DNA of 64,000 nt from Lacticaseibacillus pabuli (lineage in GTDB: Bacteria; Bacillota; Bacilli; Lactobacillales; Lactobacillaceae). Positions 16,080 through 24,861 of this stretch are shown here, in pieces; within the stretch, counting starts at the first letter, position 1; every line of letters begins with the position of its first letter. Both the position numbers and the translations under genes were made by a program. Location: contig NZ_CP117884.1 of NCBI RefSeq assembly GCF_028736235.1, forward strand, positions 310,001-374,000, written 5' to 3'. The notes under the pieces are model-generated. The model was not told the origin of the DNA, searched no databases, and saw only the letters and a list, made by a program, of their open reading frames with translations.

Positions 16080-16274
16080 TTATGACTTAGATTTGTTTTG
16101 CCTGGTGAATTGTCTGCGCAATACAGCCAACAAACAGGCAACCACGATGAAAACAGCAGTCATTGCCCACCATTGCGGTGAATATTGCGGCATTCCCGGT
16201 AGATTGTTTGAAAAGAATAGCGCAAAGATCAGCATCAACAGTAGCGCAAAATCGACGAGTCTTACTTTAAGCAT
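16080..16274 (-). CDS. Small membrane protein, PQYS-WW family, copy A
   Basis: A 64-residue protein with ATG 16274 behind the strong TGGAGGAGG. Two hydrophobic segments (LLLMLIFALFF and WWAMTAVFIVVACLLAVL) are separated by PGMPQYSPQWW, and the C-terminus is basic. It is clearly paralogous to the 63-residue protein at 16807 (PSIPQYSLKWW). Size, topology and the secreted-protein gene near its paralog suggest an immunity protein, but this is inference. It lies just downstream of the truncated cls copy. Confidence 0.65.
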   Translation of the reverse strand: MLKVRLVDFALLLMLIFALFFSNNLPGMPQYSPQWWAMTAVFIVVACLLAVLRRQFTRQNKSKS

Positions 16275-16331
16275 TACCCAACCTCCTCCATAAGAGATTG
16301 GGCAAAGTCTAGCATTGTTGTCATATCAAAA

Positions 16332-16376
16332 CAAGCGTGATGCGCCGCCCTCTGCGGGTGCAACGCGTCACGCTTG
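16332..16376 (-). terminator. Terminator behind the truncated cls copy
   Basis: CAAGCGTGAtGCG pairs with CGCgTCACGCTTG, and on the minus strand it is followed by TTTTGATA. It follows the cls remnant directly and looks like the original cls terminator. Confidence 0.75.
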
Positions 16377-16383
16377 CATTATT

Positions 16384-16777
16384 CTAAAGCACCGGCGACA
16401 GTAGCCGACTAAACCGCTGCTTGAATCGCAACCACAGCGACCATGATTTAATGGTCTCGTTGTCTAGCAATAAACTGTTGTCCATGTCCTCGGTGTAAAT
16501 CTTGGCAAGCTCCTCGGTGACCTTGCTATCATACATAAAGGTGTTCACTTCGAAGTTTAGCCCGTATGACCGGAAGTCCTGGTTCGCGCTACCGACGGAC
16601 GCCATGTCCTCGTCGACCAGCATCGTCTTGGCGTGGATAAAGCCGTTTTGGTAGACGTAGATCTTGACACCGTAGTCATGCAGCAGGTAGGCGTAGTACT
16701 GCGTCGCGCGGTAGATGAACGCGGTCAGGCGTGCACGGAATCATGATGCGCTCGTCGACGCCTGACTGTGCTACGGG
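16384..16777 (-). pseudogene. Truncated cardiolipin synthase 3' end (duplicate)
   Basis: The last 74 or so residues (from SANQDFRSYGLNFE to RLLSPVL) are identical in protein to the end of the intact cls at 21907, while the DNA differs at roughly one base in ten. Upstream of ~16730 small length differences break the frame, and similarity ends near 16777. Only about a quarter of the gene is left and the first HKD motif is absent. The silent divergence shows that the two copies are alleles of different origin rather than a fresh duplication. Confidence 0.85.
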
Positions 16778-16806
16778 TGACTATCAGTACTGGTCTTGCG
16801 ACTACG

Positions 16807-16998
16807 CTATGCTCTGTTTTTAGGCGTACTTTGTCGTTTAAGAAACCATTGTAGTAGCACTAGAGCAGTCAACTGAACTATGAACAGCATCCACCATTTT
16901 AACGAATACTGTGGAATGCTCGGAATGTAGTCTAAAACAAACACACCAAAGAAGATTATCACAGTTTGAAAAATTCGTATTAATATTTTCAGAACCAT
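16807..16998 (-). CDS. Small membrane protein, PQYS-WW family, copy B
   Basis: A 63-residue protein with ATG 16998 behind GAAAGGAG. Two hydrophobic segments flank PSIPQYSLKWW; the C-terminus is basic (KRQSTPKNRA). It is a paralog of the protein at 16080. It is transcribed away from the secreted-protein gene at 17117, with 118 nt between them that must hold both promoters (TTGACA at 17030 is one -35 candidate). The pairing with a secreted protein is the reason to suspect an immunity or membrane-partner role. Confidence 0.65.
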   Translation of the reverse strand: MVLKILIRIFQTVIIFFGVFVLDYIPSIPQYSLKWWMLFIVQLTALVLLQWFLKRQSTPKNRA

Positions 16999-17116
16999 TA
17001 GGGTACTCCTTTCAATTTAGGAAAAAGTGTTGACATCCACAATTAAAAGACTACCACTATTCTTAATTCCGGTCTAACTTTATTCACATCAATAATTAAC
17101 CAAATGGAGGAGCAAC

Positions 17117-17701
17117 ATGAAAAAATCTCATATAATTGCGGCTGCCACTATTGCAGTAACCGCGACACTTCTAAGCTCCACTGCTGCCCCTGTTACGGCG
17201 GCCGGATTTGAGCTTACATCTTCGAATCATGCCGATATTACTGAAACTGATCAGTTGATGGACAATTCATTGGAACCAGACGCTAACGGTGGCTTTGTGA
17301 ATTCCCAAACATCTACTCAAGGAACACCAGTAACTACAATATTCACTTCAGACGGGTATTGGTATCAGCCTCGAATTCCCGTTCCAACACCAGGAATTTC
17401 ATATCGAAAATATTCTAATAGGTGGTACACAATTAGTACCAGAACTGCGGATACAATCTTAACAAAAGCAATCGACGGGATTGCGGGTTCATTCGGTGGA
17501 GTAGCAGGTAGTTTAGCCGCATCGGAGTTGCTACCAAGTAATATTTTTAAAACGAGCTACACGTATGAACATCTCATTCTTTCATACGCCCGTGATTCAA
17601 GAAACACATATATTAAAATGGAAGGGTGGGCGTATAAAGACAAGGCACACAAACATCTTCTATACCATAACACGTCGTACCAAAAAGTACCACGTAAGTA
17701 G
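17117..17701 (+). CDS. Secreted protein of unknown function
   Basis: A 194-residue protein with ATG 17117 behind TGGAGGAG. Residues 1-29 are a typical signal peptide ending VTAAG. A polar, probably flexible stretch (residues 30-75) is followed by an aromatic-rich part (YWYQPRIPVPTPGISYRKYSNRWY). Next comes a glycine/alanine helix (AIDGIAGSFGGVAGSLAASELL) like those of pore-forming bacteriocins, then a basic C-terminus. No known domain is recognised. It is AT-richer than the surrounding housekeeping genes and lies beside IS remnants and a divergent small membrane protein. A secreted toxin or bacteriocin-like role is a hypothesis. Confidence 0.65.
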   Translation: MKKSHIIAAATIAVTATLLSSTAAPVTAAGFELTSSNHADITETDQLMDNSLEPDANGGFVNSQTSTQGTPVTTIFTSDGYWYQPRIPVPTPGISYRKYSNRWYTISTRTADTILTKAIDGIAGSFGGVAGSLAASELLPSNIFKTSYTYEHLILSYARDSRNTYIKMEGWAYKDKAHKHLLYHNTSYQKVPRK

Positions 17702-17764
17702 CTCGTTACGTTGATATTGAATAGTGCTGGGATGAGGCTTATTTCACTTAACGCGTGCTAATAT

Positions 17765-18330
17765 TCACATGCCGAATTCGTTCCGGTGATGTGAACACTC
17801 ATTTTTTGACAATATGGCCATTGAATTGAGCCCATAAGCTTGAACAAAAATATTCAATTTAATAACACTGCTTTGGGCGGTTTTAAAAGGGATAAGGTCA
17901 TGATACTCGACTGAGGGCTTGCATTTAGAGGTCTTTGTCAAATGGTGTTGATTAACTATTACTAGTACTTTTGCAGCTCTCCCGCGGGGGGTTGTTTTTG
18001 TTATTATGCGAAGAGGTGGCAGACGCGTAAGAACATTTTCATTTGATTTGTGAGTACGCAACACACTCGCTTGAAACACTTGATGCGCCGATTTACGCCT
18101 TCAATTGGTCTGTTTGAATACGCGACAGTTACCGGTTCCAACATGCCAGCCTCGCTTTTGTGGAGTGTATGGGTGGCGTTACCCATAGTCGTATGGTTGT
18201 CCTTGTACTCAGTGCCATAAAGTGTAGGCCCAATTTATTTTCTGAATTGCTAAGGGTTAAAAGTTCATATTCCACAATATTCCCCGGCATGTCGGGGATT
18301 TTGCGTATAAAAATAGGCACGAATCGCTCC
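17765..18330 (-). pseudogene. ISL3-family transposase remnant
   Basis: A minus-strand frame contains TVAYSNRPIEGVNRRIKCFKRV, which matches the conserved C-terminal motif of ISL3 transposases (SNGPLEGxNxKIKxLKR). The frame is closed soon afterwards by a stop, and nothing upstream aligns to a full transposase. This is a decayed or internally deleted element; the boundaries are approximate. Confidence 0.5.
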
Positions 18331-18383
18331 GTATCAGTATACTTAAGTCGACCAAAACCAAGTACAAAGGAGAATTCATGGCC

Positions 18384-19600
18384 ATGTCAACTCTACATCA
18401 ATCTACTACTGATTTTCACCGTACCTTGCATCATTTTTACCAATTGGTCCACTTACTACTGCGGCTCCTTCATCAGGCTAATAACCATAAATTGCGTGGA
18501 ATTCGGGTCACGACACGATTCGAAAGGGCACTTGGGACGATTTTTTTGTGTTTTTCGTTTGAGCGCGCAGAAGCTGATCCTCGCTTCACCATCAAAACTG
18601 TTCGTAATAGCCTGAATGATGCACATACTAATTGACAACGCCTGGTCCTGATGGTTGCCATCCGCTTGATTAACTACGTCACCCATTTTACTGACACACG
18701 CCGCGCATAAGCCTTGATTCTGGACGATTCGTTGTTCAAACGTGAATTTTCCAAACATACCGAATTACTGGCCCGAGTGTTCGATTACGACTATCAATGC
18801 TACTACCGCGGTTTTCGCGCGCTGACGCTGGGCTGGAGCGATGGCAACACTTTTCTGCCGCTGAATTTTGCACTGATGTCGTCTGTTCATGCTAAAAACC
18901 GACTTGGAACTGTCTAGGACTGCTATGGACGTACCCTCGTCGCAAAACGCTGGCGTTAAGCGTAACGTAAGATGAGCGATGTTGCGCTTGACCTTGATGA
19001 TGATGCCCTGCAGGTACACACAAAGGCCAAGTACGAACTCTTTGATAGCTGGTTCAGCTCGCCGCACATGTTTGTCAAGTTGCTTAACCGTGGTCTCTTT
19101 GGTGTGGGCATGTTAGAGCATATGGCGAAAATTTACTTTCGTTACCGCAAGCGTCAGATGAACGTTAAGTTGCTCTATCAGCTTCTGCCCCGCAGTAAAT
19201 GGCCCACGGCATGAGACTTGCCTCTACGGTCCGGTCGTTCAATTGAGGTCGATGGTCAAATCATGCCAGTCAAGCTGGACTTCATCACTAATCCGGGTGA
19301 TGCGAACCAGTATTTAATGCTTGCAACTACCGAAATTGGCATGCGAGCTGAGGAAATAGTCCGCATGTATGGCCGTCGTTGGTAAATTGAGGGTTTTTTA
19401 AGGTCAGTAAACAGTATTTGCAGTTCAATCACACGCAGGTTCAAAGTTATCACGGCTTGTGTGTGCACATGGCAATGGTCATGATTAGTTACGACGTGCT
19501 AGCGCTCACGCAACGAGAAACAATCGATGAACGAACCTTGGGGAACCATTTTGGCCGTCCATTACCAGATCCTGCCTTTGCCAGGCGACGACCAAGCTAA
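18384..19600 (+). pseudogene. IS4-family transposase, degenerate
   Basis: A succession of frames on the plus strand makes up one IS4-type transposase. It starts MSTLHQSTTDFHRTLHHFY, passes through LILDDSLFKREF...RGFRALTLGWSDGNTFLP (first catalytic Asp) and DGQIMPVKLDFI, and reaches IVRMYGRRW*IEGFFKVSKQ around the catalytic Glu. At least five stops and several frameshifts interrupt it, including one directly after RRW. No clear terminal repeats were found. It is an old, inactive insertion. Confidence 0.8.
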
Positions 19601-19906
19601 GTGGTTTAGGTACAAAAATTGTAGCTTCATCAAGTGTGGTTGAAGCGATATTTGCGCAGTTTATGCAAACATTGCCCAGCGGCCAGGTTGGGAACTGAGC
19701 AATGCGGGTAAATTGTATTTTGATAATTTTGGTTCGCTTCTACTTGTGCTGTAAAGTCTGGGAGTTGTTGGGGTACTTGCGGCCTTTAGAGATGTAACGA
19801 GAAGAAGTCATGAGCACGTGGCTCTAAATTTTCAACAATTGGTGTGCAACAGCCAGACTAAAGGGCAGGTTCCCGTACAATATCAAGAACACGCCGTTAC
19901 GAAAGA
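19601..19906. other. Intergenic between decayed IS4 and the IS1182-type element
   Basis: No gene seen. It probably holds the decayed end of the IS4-type element; no terminal repeat could be recognised. Confidence 0.4.
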
Positions 19907-21685
19907 GGCTGTGAAATAACCCCACATTAAGAGAGCCAGGTGAATGGAATCTTCGGATTCCGTTCGCCTGGCTCTTTCTGTATAATCAAAATAAAAAAAG
20001 AGTATCGGTGGCCGCCGATACCCTACGAAATCACCCTCGAAAGGATGTTCCAATATGCGTAATCATTATAACATGAACCAGACCAGCTTGAGTATCTCAA
20101 CCGAATTTTTACCTGCAGCTGGTCATGAAGCCCGGTACATTAATGATTTAGTTGATGCTATGCAATACGAAGATCTATACATAACTGGTCGACCGCGGGA
20201 GTATGATTTGCGCGCAATGATGAAGCTAGTTTTGTTCGCCTACCTTCGCGGTCGCACTACGTGTTGGTTGATTGAACGAGAAGCACGTGAAAACATCTAT
20301 GCCCGTTGGTTAACCCAAGAAAATGTTCCTTCTTATCGTACAATTGCTCGTTTCATCATTTCCGACAAGGCTGAACAGTTGATTCAATCTAGTTTTGAAA
20401 CCATGCGCGGCTTCTTGGTTGACCATGATTTGATTGATGATTGTGTCTTTATTTATGGCACAAAAATTTTAGCGAATGCCAACAAATACTCGTTCGTATG
20501 GAGGAAAAATATAATTCGCTTTGACACCCTAAATTGTGAAAAAGCTAAGGCTCTAATTGAAGAAATCAAAACTACCGAAACAAACGCCTTGATCCAATCG
20601 TTGCCTCTAGATTATGACCAACTTGATTTAACGGTGGCTCAGCTTGAAAAGCGTGTTGCTCAACTGGAGGCAGAGATTGCGGCGACACCGAAGGTTTCAC
20701 CGAATCCAGCTAAACAGGCTCGACGTCATACGAAATCTCAATTTCACGAGGTTCGTCGCGTTCGGGATAAACGGAATGAATATGCAGCGGATATGGAAGT
20801 GTTTGGGCAGCGGAATAGTTTTTCCAAAACTGACCATGATGCCACCTTTATGCGGGTTAAGGAAGATCCAATGCTGAATGGTCAGTTAAAGCCGGGCTAC
20901 AATCTACAAATCGCCACGAACAATCAGTTTGTCTTTGATTATCAGCTCTTTTGGAACCCAACTGATACTCGTACCCTAATTCCATTCGTTCAGACTCTTG
21001 AAACCTATGGCGCTTTGGGACGGTACCTAATTGCTGACGCCGGGTATGGCTCGGAATCAAATTATCGCTACCTTGCTGATGAACGACCCGAACAAACAGT
21101 GTTAATTCCGTACGGCACCATGCTTAAAGAAAACAGTCGCAAATGGCGCACTGATGATCGCAAAGTCATGAACTGGGATTATCATGCCAAAGATGATTAT
21201 TATCTTGACCCGCAAGGGGTTCGCTTTAACTTTCAGAGATACGTGACTAGAACTGATAAGTATAGTTTTTCACGCCAATTCCATCGCTATCTTGCTGAAA
21301 CCATGACCGAAAATCAACAGCGAATCGTACCGGCGTTCACAAAGGGTAGTCGTGCACGTTATATCGATATCAATCCAGACTGGGAATACTTTAAGGCACA
21401 GGAACGTGACCAGCTTTCCGATGATACTGGCGCGTCAATCTACGCTGTCGCAAGATTGATGTTGAATCAGTTTTTGGTCATCTCAAGGCTTATTTACACT
21501 TCACTAGATTCACGGTAAGAGGTAACTCAAAGGTTGAAAAGCAAATGGGATTCGCTTTAATGGCGATGAACATGGGCAAGCTGGCATGCCAGTTTGCCAC
21601 TTTTTTTGCAAAAGAAAGAACCAAGATCGGAAATCAGAAAGCTTTCCAGTCTTGGTTCTATTATTACAGGGGTTTTGTCACAACC
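19907..21685 (+). mobile_element. IS1182-family insertion sequence (about 1.78 kb, inactive)
   Basis: The terminal inverted repeats are GGCTGTGAAATAACCCC at 19907-19923 and its counterpart at 21669-21685, matching at 14 of 17 positions. The element carries one transposase gene, a hairpin terminator just inside the left end, and a TATAAT box at 19981-19986 to drive it. No target-site duplication was evident. Confidence 0.75.
19933..19977 (+). terminator. Terminator inside the left end of the IS element
   Basis: A 19-bp stem with some G-U pairs (GAGCCAGG...CCTGGCTC), a TTCG loop and a T run. Such hairpins shield transposase genes from read-in transcription. Confidence 0.8.
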
Positions 21686-21709
21686 CCATGTGTGAAAACT
21701 TTTTTCTAA
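20055..21709 (+). pseudogene. IS1182-family transposase, frameshifted and catalytically altered
   Basis: ATG 20055 follows AAAGGATG. The first 463 or so codons read normally (GRPREYDLRAMMKLVLFAYL; LIADAGYGSESNYRYL with the second Asp). A shift near 21443 then sends the frame to a stop at 21518. The correct continuation, KIDVESVFGHLKAYLHFTRF with the catalytic Glu, resumes in another frame and runs to 21709. In addition the first catalytic motif is FIYGTKILANANKYSF instead of the usual DGTK, so Asp is replaced by Tyr. Both defects should abolish transposition. Confidence 0.85.
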
Positions 21710-21906
21710 ACCTGTGGGCACACACCACGGGTTTAGAACACCATCACACATCTAGGTAACGTGTCGCTTGAATAAATATTGACCTTTAGTGAGAATGTGA
21801 TGCAAAATCAGTCAGTTATAGGTTTTGTCGAACTGACTTGAGGTTTGAAGTATACAGCAGAACATACGAATTTATTACTTTTCCTTGGAAGTTTCGTGAT
21901 ATCAAA

Positions 21907-23379
21907 TCACAGCACCGGTGACAGCAACCTGCTAAACCGCTGCTTGAACCGTAACCACAGCGACCATGATTTAATGGTCTCGTTGTCTAGTAGCAAACTG
22001 TTGTCCATGTCTTCAGTGTAAATCTTGGCGAGCTCCTCGGTGACCTTGCTATCGTACATAAAGGTGTTCACTTCGAAGTTTAGTCCGTATGACCGGAAGT
22101 CTTGATTAGCACTACCGACTGAGGATAAATCGTCGTCCACGAGCATCGTCTTGGCATGAATAAAGCCGTTTTGGTACACGTAAATTTTCACACCATAATC
22201 GTGAAGCAGGTGCGCGTAATACTGCGTTGCCCGGTAAATGAAGGGGTGGTCTGGCATGTGCGGAATCATGATGCGCACGTCCACACCGGACTGTGCCGCC
22301 ATCCGCAGCGCCGTCAACATCGAGTCATCTGGCACGAGATAAGGCGACTGGATCCAGACGCGCTTGCGGGCATCGCTGATGAGCTTGATGTAACCGAGCT
22401 TAATCTGTTCAGTATCAGAATCAGGGCCGCTCGTCACCACCTGCATCGAGGTACTGCCGCTCTCGGCTTCATCGGGTGCTGGAAAGTAAACGGGGCTCCA
22501 AGCCAGCTTTTGCGGCTTCGGCGTCGAGGCGTTCCAGTCCATCATGAAGCGAGCCTGCAACAACTGCACACCATGGCCAATAATCTTCAGGTGCGTATCG
22601 CGCCAGTAGCCAAACTTCTTGCTTCGACCCAGGTACTGGTCGCCGACGTTAAAGCCACCGGTGTAGCCAATCTTGCCGTCAATCACGACGATCTTGCGGT
22701 GATCATGGTAGTTCAAGCGGAAACGCGCAATGACGTTGGTGCTGGTGATGAACGGGATGGCCTCGCCACCCGCGTTAGTGAGCGTGCGCCAGAACTTTTT
22801 GCTGATGCCGTGGGAGCCAAACGCATCGTAGACGACACGCACTTCCACGCCAGCTTTGGCCCGTTCGGTCAACGCATCACGCAGTTTGGTCCCGATGTTG
22901 TCGGGGTAAATCGTGTAGTACTCAATGTGGATGCTGTGCTGTGCCTTGGCAATATCGCCCAGCAGCATCTTAAACTTTTCCTCGCCGTCCGTGATGATGG
23001 TGACATCGTTGCGGCGAATCAGTGGGGCGCGGTCCAGCCGCCGGAATAACTCGACGGTCTGCTGGCGGTCCTTCGTGATGGCGTCGACCGCGGTGTGTTC
23101 AAGGTGGGGCAGGCTCTTGCGCTGCTCGTCAATCATTTCCTTAATCCCGATACGGTCCGCTTTGCCCATTTCAAAGAGCTTGTCGTGCGACATGCCGCGA
23201 CCGGTGAACATATATAGGATGAAACCGACTGCTGGTAAGAGTACCAGCACGAGCAGCCAGGCCCAGGTCGCCGCGATGTTGCGCTGCCGGTGGAATACCA
23301 CGATGACAGCGAAGAACGCGTTGATGACGACGATGAGCTGGATGATGTGGTTGATATTATTTAGTGCGAGTTGCAGCAT
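21907..23379 (-). CDS. cls: Cardiolipin synthase
   Basis: A 490-residue protein with two N-terminal membrane helices (residues ~8-30 and ~35-55) and two phospholipase-D domains. The first HKD is HDHRKIVVIDGKIGYTGG and the second HAKTMLVDDDLSSVGSAN. It condenses phosphatidylglycerol (or uses related donors) to cardiolipin at the membrane. ATG 23379 behind CTCGGAGGACG was chosen over the in-frame start at 23439. It overlaps the upstream TetR gene by 23 bases, so the two are co-transcribed. The last quarter is duplicated at 16384; the 3' end here seems to have been exchanged, because the native-looking terminator sits behind the remnant. Confidence 0.93.
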   Translation of the reverse strand: MLQLALNNINHIIQLIVVINAFFAVIVVFHRQRNIAATWAWLLVLVLLPAVGFILYMFTGRGMSHDKLFEMGKADRIGIKEMIDEQRKSLPHLEHTAVDAITKDRQQTVELFRRLDRAPLIRRNDVTIITDGEEKFKMLLGDIAKAQHSIHIEYYTIYPDNIGTKLRDALTERAKAGVEVRVVYDAFGSHGISKKFWRTLTNAGGEAIPFITSTNVIARFRLNYHDHRKIVVIDGKIGYTGGFNVGDQYLGRSKKFGYWRDTHLKIIGHGVQLLQARFMMDWNASTPKPQKLAWSPVYFPAPDEAESGSTSMQVVTSGPDSDTEQIKLGYIKLISDARKRVWIQSPYLVPDDSMLTALRMAAQSGVDVRIMIPHMPDHPFIYRATQYYAHLLHDYGVKIYVYQNGFIHAKTMLVDDDLSSVGSANQDFRSYGLNFEVNTFMYDSKVTEELAKIYTEDMDNSLLLDNETIKSWSLWLRFKQRFSRLLSPVL

Positions 23380-23959
23380 TATCGTCCTCCGAGGTTTCGT
23401 CTTCCAAACCCAGCCGGTGGAACAGGTAGCGAATATCAATCATGACGTCGTCGGCGGTCATGCTGGCATCGTGGCTGATGTAGTCCGTGAGAACGGACAC
23501 GAGCATCGTGGCAGCTAAACGAATGATCCGCTTGCGATTTGGGGCCTCAGTGACCAGTAGCACGAGGGGGCTACTCTTGTAGTTCTCTGGGGCACTATCG
23601 TTGAAGTCATTCAGAATGCTTGAAACAACGCGCACCAGTTCGGTGAAGGAACTGTACTGCTGGTTTTCAATTAGCAGGTTCTTCATTAAACGCCGGTGCT
23701 CTGCGACCCAGTTGACGACAGTTTCGAGGCGGGAGCTCGGGTGCATGGCATCGAGTTGCTGGAACATTTCAGCGTTGATCAAAACTGGAAAGCTCGAGGA
23801 AAGTGCCTCATATTTGCTGTGAAAATAACGGTAAAAAGTGCTGCGATCAATTTCAGCAGCGCGTGCAATGTCGTCGATGGTGATTTTTTCAAATGGTTTG
23901 GTTTCGAGTACAGAGATAAGGGCGCGTTCGATAATCGCATCAGTTGCTTCAGTGGGCAT
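23357..23959 (-). CDS. TetR family transcriptional regulator
   Basis: A 200-residue protein. The N-terminal helix-turn-helix is canonical (FEKITIDDIARAAEIDRSTFYRYFHSKYEAL, residues ~24-54). The C-terminal ligand domain is unclassified, with a polar tail. ATG 23959 follows AGAAGGAG. It is the first gene of a two-gene operon with cls, and a palindrome overlaps the -35 box of the operon promoter. It therefore probably autoregulates and controls cardiolipin synthase in response to an unknown, perhaps lipid or drug, ligand. Confidence 0.9.
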   Translation of the reverse strand: MPTEATDAIIERALISVLETKPFEKITIDDIARAAEIDRSTFYRYFHSKYEALSSSFPVLINAEMFQQLDAMHPSSRLETVVNWVAEHRRLMKNLLIENQQYSSFTELVRVVSSILNDFNDSAPENYKSSPLVLLVTEAPNRKRIIRLAATMLVSVLTDYISHDASMTADDVMIDIRYLFHRLGLEDETSEDDNAATRTK

Positions 23960-23987
23960 GGGTTTTACTCCTTCTAATATGTCTCAA

Positions 23988-24016
23988 AGTGTAGCGCCGC
24001 GGGTTTGCCAGTGCAA
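23988..24016 (-). promoter_or_regulatory. Promoter of the tetR-cls operon
   Basis: TTGCAC (24016-24011) and TACACT (23993-23988) with a 17-nt spacer on the minus strand, about 29 nt before the regulator start. Confidence 0.75.
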
Positions 24017-24023
24017 GCGCTGG
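24008..24023. promoter_or_regulatory. Candidate TetR operator
   Basis: CCAGTGCAAGCGCTGG is an imperfect 16-bp palindrome (12 of 16 positions symmetric) covering the -35 box of the tetR-cls promoter. This is the expected place for autorepression. Confidence 0.5.
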
Positions 24024-24147
24024 TCATTCGGGTGCAAATGTACAAACGCGGCCGTTTGAATAACTAAATCATAGCATTTTTAGCAAATTTACGACAGATT
24101 GGTGAAAGTGTCGCGAGTTGGTTTCTCTAAGGTTACCACTTCTTTCG

Positions 24148-24208
24148 CCGGTTCTGAACCGGGCGACCGCTCATATCTGCTGTTTTAGTGACAAAAGATT
24201 GATATAAT
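24148..24208 (+). promoter_or_regulatory. Inverted repeat and extended -10 promoter upstream of the repeat array
   Basis: CCGGTTCTGAACCGG (24148-24162) is a perfect inverted repeat. TGATATAAT at 24200-24208 is an extended -10 with a perfect TATAAT. A transcript from here would run through the hairpin array and reach the ABC exporter genes with a leader of about 650 nt. Confidence 0.5.
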
Positions 24209-24288
24209 GATGAGAAAGCGGCGAATTGTGTTAATATGCCATTTAATCGCTTGGTTCGGGGCAGTTAGAGGGGGCAAGCGCGCCCCTG

Positions 24289-24795
24289 CGCACACTTAGA
24301 ACGGCTCCGGGGCGCAGGAGCTTGCGCTTAACAAGCTTCCGGTCTTGACCAGCAAAGCCGCTGCTCAAAACCGGAAGCCCGTTAATGCTCAGCTCCTAAG
24401 CGCGCCCCTGCGCACACTTTTAGAACGGCTCCGGGGCGCAGGAGCTTGCGGCTAACAAGATTTAGGCCCAGACCAGCAAAGAGCGCTGGCCTGAACCTAA
24501 ATCCCGTTAGTCCTCGGTTTCTAAGCGCGCCCCTGCGCACACTTAGAACGGCTCCGGGGCGCAGAAGTCTGCGGCTAACAAGATAATGGTCTAACCCAGC
24601 AAAAAACGCTGGCTTAAACCATTATCCCGTTAGTCCTCAACTTCTAAGCGCGCCCCTGCGCGCACTTTTAGAACGGCTCCGGGGCGCAGAAACCTGCGGC
24701 TAACAAGATTTAGGCCCAGACCAGCAAAGAGCGCTGGCCTGAACCTAAATCCCGTTAGTCCTCGGTTTCTAAGCGCGCCCCTCCACACACTTACT
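24289..24795 (+). repeat. Four tandem ~124-bp hairpin repeats
   Basis: The hairpin cores span 24309-24408, 24433-24533, 24556-24656 and 24681-24781 (spacing 124, 123 and 125). Each has conserved outer arms (GGGGCGC...GCGCCCC) and a conserved inner TAAC/GTTA pair. A variable inner stem keeps its pairing: TTCCGGT/ACCGGAA in unit 1, GATTTAGG/CCTAAATC in units 2 and 4, GATAATGGT/ACCATTATC in unit 3. The changes in one arm are compensated in the other. A related copy lies at 36748. The array ends 20-odd bases before the ribosome-binding region of the exporter operon. Confidence 0.9.
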
Positions 24796-24861
24796 TTAAA
24801 TAGAAGGAAGGTGCGAGACGATTTAGCTCCCTGCTCACGCGGGGGCGACGCCTCATGTCTT

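Noticed and set aside
16807-21890. Prophage or ICE in the accessory region
   Set aside because: Only IS transposase remnants, small ORFs and one secreted protein are present; no integrase, portal, relaxase or replication gene was seen.
24289-24795. CRISPR-like array (regularly spaced repeats)
   Set aside because: The units are 124 bp, contiguous, and fold on themselves; there are no short unique spacers and no cas genes. It is a tandem structured repeat.
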